Notes under the pieces: model-generated | The model's database searches: none | Told to the model about the DNA's origin: nothing | What the model saw: only the letters and a program-made list of their open reading frames with translations | Part shown: positions 43,695 to 51,010 of the stretch, piece after piece | How the letters are laid out: every line of letters starts with the position of its first letter | Numbering within the stretch: the stretch's first letter is position 1 | Assembly (NCBI GenBank): GCA_902779445.1 | Contig: CACZBM010000015.1 | Span: 1 to 52,693 of the forward strand | Direction of reading: 5' to 3' | Origin: an uncultured Lachnospiraceae bacterium | Lineage (GTDB): Bacteria; Bacillota; Clostridia; Lachnospirales; Lachnospiraceae | DNA: 52,693 bases | Made by a program: the position numbers and the translations under genes

Positions 43695-44363
43695 ATGGAG
43701 ATTGCACCATTACTGAATATTGTGCGCGGGGTAACCGCAATCATAGGGAGTGGTGGAAAGACCACGCTCCTTTACACGTTGGCGGAGGAACTGAAAGAAA
43801 AGGGATCCGTCATAATATGTACTTCCACTCATATCCGCATCCCTGAAAGGTATAACACCGTAACCGGGGGGACGGCAGAGCTTGAAGAAGCGCTAAATGA
43901 AAACAAGGTGGTGTGCGCAGGGACCCCGGTTGAAAACGGTAAGCTTACAGCAGCCGGTATCTCCTTTGAAGAATTGGAAAATATCGCTGACTATGTTCTG
44001 GTGGAAGCGGACGGTTCAAAGGGACTGCCATTAAAAGCCCATGCGGATCATGAGCCTGTCATTCCGGATAATACGGAAAACACTATACTGGTGATTGGTG
44101 CAGACGGCATCGGAAGACGGGTCTCAGATGTGTGTCACAGGCCGGAGATATGGAAGTCGATCACGGGAAATGATTTGAACGACGCAGTGACACCGGAAGA
44201 TATAGCAAAGGTCATAACGACAGAAGATCTTGGTGACATAGTACTTATAAACAAAGCAGAATCCGATGCTGACCGGGAGCTGGCGGGAAAACTGGCAGAA
44301 AAGCTCAATCGCCCGGTGATCATCGGCAGTTTACAACGGAAGGAATATATCAAATGGCAGTAA
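43695..44363 (+). CDS. yqeC: YqeC, selenium-dependent molybdenum hydroxylase maturation protein
   Basis: A 222-residue protein with a P-loop near the N-terminus (IIGSGGKTTLL), the CTSTHIRIP strand and VEADGSKGLPLK, all features of YqeC. Its phylogenetic partners are selD, yqeB and selenium-dependent Mo hydroxylases, and it is proposed to help insert selenium or mature the cofactor. The molecular reaction is unknown. Overlaps yqeB by 10 bases. Confidence 0.92.
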   Translation: MEIAPLLNIVRGVTAIIGSGGKTTLLYTLAEELKEKGSVIICTSTHIRIPERYNTVTGGTAELEEALNENKVVCAGTPVENGKLTAAGISFEELENIADYVLVEADGSKGLPLKAHADHEPVIPDNTENTILVIGADGIGRRVSDVCHRPEIWKSITGNDLNDAVTPEDIAKVITTEDLGDIVLINKAESDADRELAGKLAEKLNRPVIIGSLQRKEYIKWQ

Positions 44364-45154
44364 GAGTTCTTGTCCGCGGAGCGGGAGATATTGCAAGCGG
44401 AATAGCGCTTAGGCTTTATCGCGCCGGAATGCAGGTCATCATGACCGAGATCGAACGCCCCACAACGATCAGGCGAACCGTTGCTTTTTCGGATGCCGTG
44501 GTAAAAGGAAAGCAGAAAGTCGAAGATGTGACAGCTGTTCTGGCTGATGATGCAGATAAAGTCCTGGATATCATAGAGCAGGGATATATACCGGTGCTTG
44601 TGGATCCGGAATGCAACTGCAGGGATAGGCTGTCACCAGATGCAGAGGTGGATGCTATTCTGGCGAAAAGAAATCTCGGAACAGCTATTACGGATGCTCC
44701 GGTGGTCATCGGAGTGGGACCGGGATTTACAGCGAAAGAAGACTGTCACGCTGTGGTGGAGACTATGAGAGGACACACTCTGGGAAGAGTTTATTACGAA
44801 GGAAGTGCCCTTCCGAACACAAATATTCCCGGACTTATCGGAGGTTTTGCAGGTGAACGTGTGATAAGGGCGCCGGGGGATGGAGTATTTAAGAGTACTC
44901 ATAAGATAGGTGACATGGTTGAAGCGGATGAGACGGTGGGTTTTGTAGAAGGAGAACCCATGAAGACCACCATTGCCGGCGTCCTGAGGGGACTTATAGC
45001 CGACGGGGTGACCGTAAAAAAAGGAATGAAGTCCGGTGATGTTGATCCGAGGGGAGAGAAGGGATACTGCGATCTCGTTTCAGATAAAGCGCTTTCTGTT
45101 GCAGGTGGGGTACTGGAAGCGATCATGCATTTTAAGGGAGACATATATGGCTGA
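44354..45154 (+). CDS. yqeB: YqeB, selenium-dependent molybdenum hydroxylase maturation protein
   Basis: A 266-residue protein with an N-terminal Rossmann strand RGAGDIASGIALRL and an XdhC-like central part (VVIGVGPGFTA, VETMRGHTLGRVYY). The C-terminal biotinyl/lipoyl-like hammerhead is RAPGDGVF...GDMVEADETVGFVEG. It is the standard partner of yqeC and thought to act on the pterin cofactor. Its last 8 bases overlap selD, so translation is coupled. Confidence 0.92.
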   Translation: MAVRVLVRGAGDIASGIALRLYRAGMQVIMTEIERPTTIRRTVAFSDAVVKGKQKVEDVTAVLADDADKVLDIIEQGYIPVLVDPECNCRDRLSPDAEVDAILAKRNLGTAITDAPVVIGVGPGFTAKEDCHAVVETMRGHTLGRVYYEGSALPNTNIPGLIGGFAGERVIRAPGDGVFKSTHKIGDMVEADETVGFVEGEPMKTTIAGVLRGLIADGVTVKKGMKSGDVDPRGEKGYCDLVSDKALSVAGGVLEAIMHFKGDIYG

Positions 45155-46196
45155 AAATGAAGTGAAACTTACAAAGCTTGCCAAATGTGCCGGATGCGGC
45201 GCAAAGGTAGGAGCAGGAGTATTGGCACAGCTTCTCGGAGATATGAAGGTTCTGCGGGATCCGAATCTTCTGGTGGGATTTGATAAAAGTGATGATGCCA
45301 GTGTTTACAAGGTTTCAGATGATCTTGCCCTTGTACAGACCGTGGATTTTTTTCCGCCGATCCATGATGATCCCTATATTTTCGGACAGATAGCTGCCAC
45401 AAATGCTCTTTCGGATGTATATGCCATGGGCGGAGAGCCAAAGCTTGCGTTGAATATCATGGCAGTACCAAAGGACATGCCTTCGGAAACTGTGCATGAA
45501 ATACTGCGGGGAGGATACGACAAAGCCTATGAAGCCGGAGCTATTATTTCCGGAGGACATAGTATCTTGGATGATGAGCCGAAGTACGGGCTTGCGGTGA
45601 CTGGATTTGTGCATCCCGAAAAGGCACTGACAAACAGCGGTGCAAAACCCGGGGACGTGCTCATACTTACGAAGCCGTTGGGAATAGGTATTCTTACCAC
45701 AGCTGCCAAGGTAAACATGACGAGTAAGGAGGGGATGGATCTCGCCGTAACGCTAATGACCACCCTGAATAAATCTGCCAGGGACGTGATGGTGAAGTAC
45801 CGGGTTCATGCATGTACGGACGTAACGGGATTTTCGCTTATGGGACACGGCCTTGAAATGGCGCAGGGAAGTAATACGGAACTCCATATCAGGGTTGATG
45901 ATATCGACCTTATTCCTGAAGCGGTAGAGTTTGCAAAAATGGGAATCCTTCCCGAGGGAATGTACCGGAACCGGAACTTTGCTGAAAGTTATGTGGATCC
46001 CGGTGAGGTGGAGCTTGCATACCAGGATGTGCTCTACGATCCCCAGACTGCAGGGGGACTATTGATTGCAGTCGACCCGGGGGATGCAGAAATGATGTTT
46101 GAAGAGATGAAGGGAAAGGTACCGTCTGCACAGATGATAGGTACAGTTGAAGAATTTCACGGCGGCAGTCGCATATTTCTTAAAACGGGGTCTTGA
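45147..46196 (+). CDS. selD: Selenophosphate synthase
   Basis: A 349-residue enzyme making selenophosphate from selenide and ATP. Catalytic residues Cys17 and Lys20 of the enterobacterial protein align exactly with C17 and K20 here (CAGCGAK), whereas the second cysteine (19) is Ala. No in-frame UGA selenocysteine is used. Other family motifs are VGFDKSDDASVY, QTVDFFPP and ISGGHSI. The ATG at 45147 is chosen because the frame upstream lies inside yqeB. No selA or selB is seen nearby, which fits selenium use for the Mo cofactor. Confidence 0.95.
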   Translation: MAENEVKLTKLAKCAGCGAKVGAGVLAQLLGDMKVLRDPNLLVGFDKSDDASVYKVSDDLALVQTVDFFPPIHDDPYIFGQIAATNALSDVYAMGGEPKLALNIMAVPKDMPSETVHEILRGGYDKAYEAGAIISGGHSILDDEPKYGLAVTGFVHPEKALTNSGAKPGDVLILTKPLGIGILTTAAKVNMTSKEGMDLAVTLMTTLNKSARDVMVKYRVHACTDVTGFSLMGHGLEMAQGSNTELHIRVDDIDLIPEAVEFAKMGILPEGMYRNRNFAESYVDPGEVELAYQDVLYDPQTAGGLLIAVDPGDAEMMFEEMKGKVPSAQMIGTVEEFHGGSRIFLKTGS

Positions 46197-46264
46197 ATTT
46201 TGAAGCGTGATATTTTATTATGTACAACGTTATAATTTTATATATGGAAGGGAGTATTAGATCA

Positions 46265-47365
46265 ATGTCAAAACATATTAACCCGGTGGTGCTCATTACG
46301 GGTATCCTGGTAGGTGCAGCCGCAGTTATGCTGACTGCTCTCGGGAATCCTCCGAACATGGGATTCTGTATTGCCTGCTTTATCCGTGATATCGCAGGAT
46401 CCTTAAAGCTTCACACAGCAGAGCCTGTACAGTATTTCAGGCCAGAGATAGTGGGACTCATACTTGGATCAACTATCATGTCACTTTCGTCAAAGGAATT
46501 CAGGGCGAAGGCCGGATCATCTCCGGCAACACGTTTTATACTTGGAGCATTTGTGATGATAGGTGCCCTGGTATTCCTTGGATGCCCTTTAAGAATGGTC
46601 ATTCGTATGGGAGGCGGTGACCTTAACGCATTTGTGGGACTTGCCGGATTCTTTGCGGGAATACTGATCGGAGTATTTTTCTTAAAGAAAGGCTTTACTC
46701 TCAAGAGAACTTATGAAGTAACAAAGACAGAGGGCTTTGCGCTTCCGGGAATTTTCGTGCTGCTGTTTGTACTTTTCCTTGCAGTACCTGCGCTCTTTGT
46801 ATTTTCAGAAAGCGGACCGGGATCCAAGCATGCCCCTGCTGTAATCGCTCTTATTGTGGCGCTTGTGATCGGCGCGATGGCTCAGAAGTCACGTCTCTGC
46901 ATGGTTGGAGGTATGCGTGATGCGGTAATGTTTAAGGACTTTAATCTTTTGAGCGGTTTCGCTGCGATATTTGTAACTGTCCTTATCGGGAACATAGCTC
47001 TTGGGAATTTTGCGGGATTCTCCACAGTATCCCAGCCTATATCCCACTCAAGTGAGTTATGGAACTTCCTTGGTATGGCACTGGCAGGATGGGGAAGTGT
47101 TCTGCTTGGCGGATGTCCTTTAAGACAGCTCATTCTTGCCGGAGAAGGAAATGGCGACAGCGCAGTCACAGTTTTGGGGATGCTGGTTGGCGCAGCTTTT
47201 GCGCATAACTTTAAGCTTGCCGGAAGCGCTGATGCGGTTAATGATGGTGTTTACACGGTCGGAGGTATAGCTCCTACAGGACAGGCAGCTGTCATCATAG
47301 GATTTGTGGTGCTTCTCATCATATCACTGGCTAACTGCACAATGCTGAAAAAGGAGGGTAATTGA
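46265..47365 (+). CDS. yedE: YedE family selenium-metabolism membrane protein
   Basis: About 366 residues with nine or so hydrophobic helices. Two related halves each carry a cysteine motif (FLGCPLRMVIRMGGGDLN and LLGGCPLRQLILAGEG), the YeeE/YedE thiosulfate-channel pattern. It is proposed to import selenium species. The ATG at 46265 follows a GGAAGGGAG site; the frame is open to 46220. A TATAAT at 46231-46236 might start it separately from selD. Its stop overlaps the TusA-like ribosome-site region. Confidence 0.88.
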   Translation: MSKHINPVVLITGILVGAAAVMLTALGNPPNMGFCIACFIRDIAGSLKLHTAEPVQYFRPEIVGLILGSTIMSLSSKEFRAKAGSSPATRFILGAFVMIGALVFLGCPLRMVIRMGGGDLNAFVGLAGFFAGILIGVFFLKKGFTLKRTYEVTKTEGFALPGIFVLLFVLFLAVPALFVFSESGPGSKHAPAVIALIVALVIGAMAQKSRLCMVGGMRDAVMFKDFNLLSGFAAIFVTVLIGNIALGNFAGFSTVSQPISHSSELWNFLGMALAGWGSVLLGGCPLRQLILAGEGNGDSAVTVLGMLVGAAFAHNFKLAGSADAVNDGVYTVGGIAPTGQAAVIIGFVVLLIISLANCTMLKKEGN

Positions 47366-47367
47366 TC

Positions 47368-47574
47368 ATGATCGATGCAAGAGGACAGAGCTGTCCGATA
47401 CCTGTTGTAATGGTACAGGATGCGGTAAAAAAAGGTAATAATCCCTCTGAACTTCAGGTCAAGGTGGATGCCATGGTATGCGTGGAAAATATAAGCCGTT
47501 ATGCGGCTTCCCAGGGATATACGGTTTCTACGGAAGAGTCTGACGGAGAGTACACGCTCACTCTGAAAAAATAA
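47368..47574 (+). CDS. TusA-like sulfur/selenium carrier (YedF N-terminal domain only)
   Basis: A 68-residue TusA/SirA-fold protein with the carrier cysteine in RGQSCPIPVV. YedF proteins of selenium clusters normally continue for another ~120 residues with a DsrE-like domain; this gene ends after the TusA part, with a clear stop and terminator behind it. The ATG at 47368 has AAGGAGGG 9 bases upstream; a TTG at 47362 would overlap yedE. It likely passes selenide equivalents to SelD. Confidence 0.85.
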   Translation: MIDARGQSCPIPVVMVQDAVKKGNNPSELQVKVDAMVCVENISRYAASQGYTVSTEESDGEYTLTLKK

Positions 47575-47598
47575 ATATCAGAGAATAAGATGACGAAG

Positions 47599-47622
47599 GC
47601 GCTGTGTCGGGAGATACAGCGT
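47599..47622 (+). terminator. Terminator after the selenium operon
   Basis: GCGCTGTGTC (47599-47608) pairs with GATACAGCGT (47613-47622), including two G-U pairs, around a GGGA tetraloop, followed by CTTTCTGTTTT. It closes the yedE-tusA transcript before xdh. Confidence 0.75.
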
Positions 47623-47684
47623 CTTTCTGTTTTAAACAATGAATATTGCGTTGTTTAGTAGATAGAATAACGAAAACGACGGAA

Positions 47685-47718
47685 TTGAGATTGTTTTCCA
47701 AATATATTATGATATAAT
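47685..47718 (+). promoter_or_regulatory. Promoter of the selenium-dependent xanthine dehydrogenase
   Basis: TTGAGA (47685-47690), a 17-base spacer and TATGAT (47708-47713); a perfect TATAAT overlaps at 47713-47718. The leader then contains ATACCTAAC-NNN-TTGTTT (47727-47744), shared with the dpaL leader. GGAGGAG precedes the ATG at 47775. Confidence 0.78.
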
Positions 47719-47774
47719 TAACCAAAATACCTAACAAATTGTTTTTTAGTATGAAAATTTTTCGGAGGAGTTCT

Positions 47775-50360
47775 ATGGCAACATTTATTGTTAATGGACA
47801 GTCCGTTACTGTTGATAAAAACCAGAAGCTTATCCGGTTTCTCAGAGATACGATGCATCTTACAAGTGTGAAGGACGGATGCAGCGAGGGTGCCTGCGGT
47901 ACCTGTACCATTCTTATAGACGGTAAACCTATGAGAGCCTGCATACAGCAGACAGATAAGCTTGAAGGGAAGAGTATCACAACAGTTGAAGGTTTATCTG
48001 ACTGGGAAAAAGAGGTATTTACCTTTGCTTTTGGAGAGGCAGGCGCTGTTCAGTGCGGTTTCTGTATACCCGGAATGGTGATGTGTGCCAAGGGGCTAAT
48101 TGATCAGAATCCCAATCCCACAAGAGATGAAGCAGCTGTAGCTATACGCGGTAATATCTGCCGCTGCACAGGATATGTGAAGATACTTGACGGTATCATG
48201 CTGGCAGCGAAGATCTTCCGTGAAGGGACGATCCCCACTCCGGGAGCAGACGACTGGAAAGTGGGATCCAGAGTGCATAGGATCGATGTGGCGGAAAAGG
48301 TTCAGGGATTCGGTAAATATCCTGATGATGTATATGTTGACGGAATGTGCTATGGAAGCGCAGTTCGAAGTGAATACCCGAGAGCCAGGGTGCTGAGCAT
48401 AGATACCAGCGAGGCTGAAGCGCTGCCGGGAGTGGTTTGTGTTCTGACGGCAAAGGATATTCCCGGAAAGGTAAATGTGGGACATATCAAGAAGGACCAG
48501 CCCACCCTTATTCCGGTTGGCGAGATTACCCATTATCTCGGGGATTCCGTGGCACTTGTATGTGCTAAGGATCAGGAGACGCTTGAGGAAGCTAAAAAGC
48601 TTGTCAAGGTGGAATACGAGGTTCTTCCTGCTGTACATAGCCCTGAGGAGGCTGCCGCACCCGGTGCGCCCCTTGTTTTTGAAACTGACGAGAATAATGT
48701 TCAGGCATATAAGCACGTGTCCAGAGGAGATGCCGACGGTGCCATTGCCGGAAGTAAGTACGTTATTTCGGAACACTTTGAGACACCATGGACAGAACAT
48801 GCTTTTCTGGAGCCGGAGTGCTGTGTTGCCGTTCCTCTTGAAAACGGAGGAGTAAAGCTCCTTACAACAGACCAGAGTGCACATACAACACTTCATGAAT
48901 GCGCAGCCATGCTGGGAGTTGACTATGAACACTGTCTTGTAGAGAACCAGCTGGTAGGCGGCGGTTTTGGCGGCAAGGAAGATATGTCGGTTCAGCATCA
49001 TGCGGCGCTTATCGCCTATGTTGCGAAAGTTCCTGTAAAGGTGAAGCTCACCCGTCAGGAATCCATTCTTATCCATCCCAAGAGACATCCCATGTGGATG
49101 GATTTCACCATCGGATGTAATGAAGAAGGTATCATACAGGGTGTTAAAGCGAAGGTTGTGTCCGATACCGGCGCATTCGCTTCGCTGGGAGGCCCTGTTC
49201 TTGAACGTGCCTGCACACATGCCGCAGGTCCGTACGCATATGAGAATTTTGAAATAGAAGGAACGGCGTATTACACGAATAATCCGCCTGCAGGTGCCTT
49301 CCGCGGTTTCGGAGTGACACAGACCTGTTTTGCGATTGAGTCACTTCTAAATATGATGGCAGATAAAGTGGGGATCAGTCCCTGGGAGATCCGTTACAGG
49401 AATGCTATAAGGCCGGGAGGAGTACTGCCGAACGGACAGATAGTCGGACCTGAAACCGGTCTTGTGGAAACTCTTGAAGAAGTTAAGCCATATTATGATG
49501 AAGCAGTTAAAAAGGGAGAACCTGTAGGTCTTGCCTGCGCCATGAAGAATGCAGGCGTTGGAGTGGGACTTCCTGACTGGGGAAGAGCAAAGCTCATCGT
49601 AGAAGATGATGCAAAGGTACATATTTATTCCGGAGCATCATGTATAGGACAAGGACTCGGCACGGTACTTGTGCAGATGGTAGTTACAAATGCCAACATA
49701 AGTCCGGAAGACATAGTTTATGAACGCAGCAATACCTGGATAGCACCGGATTCCGGAGATACCTCCGGTTCACGTCAGACCCTTATAACGGGAGAAGCGT
49801 GCCGCCGTGCCTGCGAAAAACTCGTAGAAGCATTGAAGGGAAAGACCCTTGCAGATCTCAAGGGACAGGAGTTTTACGGTGAATATCTTGCGGCAACCGA
49901 TCCTCTCGGCGCAGATGTACCGAATCCCGTATCGCACGTTGCATACGGATATGCTACACAGATGTGCATTCTTGACAAGGAAACAGGTAAGATCAGGCAG
50001 ATGGTAGCAGCTCATGATGTAGGAAAGGCAGTTAATCCGCTTTCCTGCGAAGGACAGATCGAAGGCGGAGTGGTGATGTCCATGGGATACGCCCTTACAG
50101 AGCAGTATCCGATAGACGATAACTGTAAACCTACCGCAAAGTACGGAACACTGGGACTTTTCAGGGCGCCCGACGTACCACCGGTAAAGGCGATAGTTGT
50201 AGATAAACCGGGGCTTAAAATGGCAAACGGTGCCATCGGAATAGGAGAGATCACTTCGATCCCTACGGCGCCTGCCATTGCTGACGCATATTACAGACTG
50301 GACGGAGAACGAAGATTTTCACTGCCGTTAGACGGTACACCATATTCAAGAAAGAAGTGA
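47775..50360 (+). CDS. Selenium-dependent xanthine dehydrogenase, fused Fe-S and Mo subunits
   Basis: An 861-residue molybdenum hydroxylase. Plant-type [2Fe-2S] cysteines are 36, 41, 44, 56. The second cluster has C94, C97, C129 and C131. The pterin-cofactor domains follow, with VGGGFGGKED, GAFRGFGVTQ and a late GIGEIT bearing the likely catalytic Glu. There is no FAD domain, as in XdhD-type selenium hydroxylases, so a separate flavin partner such as YgfK must take electrons. Neighbouring selD, yqeB and yqeC support a labile selenium ligand. The last 70 bases overlap convergent mocA. The frame is open back to 47739. Confidence 0.94.
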   Translation: MATFIVNGQSVTVDKNQKLIRFLRDTMHLTSVKDGCSEGACGTCTILIDGKPMRACIQQTDKLEGKSITTVEGLSDWEKEVFTFAFGEAGAVQCGFCIPGMVMCAKGLIDQNPNPTRDEAAVAIRGNICRCTGYVKILDGIMLAAKIFREGTIPTPGADDWKVGSRVHRIDVAEKVQGFGKYPDDVYVDGMCYGSAVRSEYPRARVLSIDTSEAEALPGVVCVLTAKDIPGKVNVGHIKKDQPTLIPVGEITHYLGDSVALVCAKDQETLEEAKKLVKVEYEVLPAVHSPEEAAAPGAPLVFETDENNVQAYKHVSRGDADGAIAGSKYVISEHFETPWTEHAFLEPECCVAVPLENGGVKLLTTDQSAHTTLHECAAMLGVDYEHCLVENQLVGGGFGGKEDMSVQHHAALIAYVAKVPVKVKLTRQESILIHPKRHPMWMDFTIGCNEEGIIQGVKAKVVSDTGAFASLGGPVLERACTHAAGPYAYENFEIEGTAYYTNNPPAGAFRGFGVTQTCFAIESLLNMMADKVGISPWEIRYRNAIRPGGVLPNGQIVGPETGLVETLEEVKPYYDEAVKKGEPVGLACAMKNAGVGVGLPDWGRAKLIVEDDAKVHIYSGASCIGQGLGTVLVQMVVTNANISPEDIVYERSNTWIAPDSGDTSGSRQTLITGEACRRACEKLVEALKGKTLADLKGQEFYGEYLAATDPLGADVPNPVSHVAYGYATQMCILDKETGKIRQMVAAHDVGKAVNPLSCEGQIEGGVVMSMGYALTEQYPIDDNCKPTAKYGTLGLFRAPDVPPVKAIVVDKPGLKMANGAIGIGEITSIPTAPAIADAYYRLDGERRFSLPLDGTPYSRKK

Positions 50361-50932
50361 TCTTCTTTAGTGTCCACGTCCATCAGTTCTTTTTCGCTGA
50401 TCTCACAGAGGAGAAGAGAATCTTCGTGGGCACGGATCACGGAGCTTCCACCGGTGTCCCCGGTAAGCTTCATGAGCTCCGGAAAGAACTTTTTCGGGAA
50501 TATACAGGGATTACCCCTTTTCCCGTTGTAGGAGGCGCCTACAATATTGTTGGGATGATCCTTATAAGTATTTAGAAGGTTTAAGACGCTCGTGTTTTTT
50601 AGCATAGGTTGGTCAGATACCATATAGAGTATGGCATCACAGCAGTCTTTTAACGCTTCGGTCCCGAGGCGGATAGAAAGGCTGATACCGTCTTCCGGAC
50701 GGGGGTTACGGACACAGAGGAAACCATAATCTGACACAAGCGATTCGATCTCATCGTATTGGGTGACAACGCAAACACGGAAAAGCTCTTCTGAAGGCAC
50801 GATATCAAGAACATGCCGGATAAGCGGTTTTCCCTTAAAATCGGTAGTCAGTTTGTTATCTCCGAAACGTTCGGAATTGCCGGCAGCCATGATAACACAG
50901 CCGACAAGTAGTTCTTTATTTGATATTTTCAT
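50291..50932 (-). CDS. mocA: MocA/YgfJ-type molybdenum cofactor cytidylyltransferase
   Basis: A 213-residue nucleotidyltransferase with the N-terminal CVIMAAGNSERFGDNKL signature, an RNPRPEDGISLSIRLG loop, YMVSDQPML and the GKRGNPCIFPK metal region. It attaches CMP to molybdopterin to make the dinucleotide cofactor that XDH-type enzymes need. It reads toward xdh, and its C-terminal 23 codons lie inside the xdh 3' end. It is divergent from the xdhA gene that begins 79 bases away. Confidence 0.92.
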   Translation of the reverse strand: MKISNKELLVGCVIMAAGNSERFGDNKLTTDFKGKPLIRHVLDIVPSEELFRVCVVTQYDEIESLVSDYGFLCVRNPRPEDGISLSIRLGTEALKDCCDAILYMVSDQPMLKNTSVLNLLNTYKDHPNNIVGASYNGKRGNPCIFPKKFFPELMKLTGDTGGSSVIRAHEDSLLLCEISEKELMDVDTKEDHFFLEYGVPSNGSENLRSPSSL

Positions 50933-51010
50933 AGCACTGAATATACATTTTGAACAGTATCAAGTCAATCTTTAATTAGCCGAAATGACGGAGAAGGAGG
51001 AATCACTCGC

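Noticed and set aside
45036..45146. Longer N-terminus for SelD
   Set aside because: The extension lies in the yqeB coding sequence in another frame; the family N-terminus begins at 45147.
45147..46196. Selenocysteine in SelD
   Set aside because: The catalytic position is a TGT cysteine codon and the frame contains no internal TGA.
48096..49220. A 374-codon open frame on the minus strand inside the xdh gene
   Set aside because: It lies wholly antisense to a well-supported molybdenum hydroxylase, shows no recognisable domain and has composition expected of a reverse-frame shadow.
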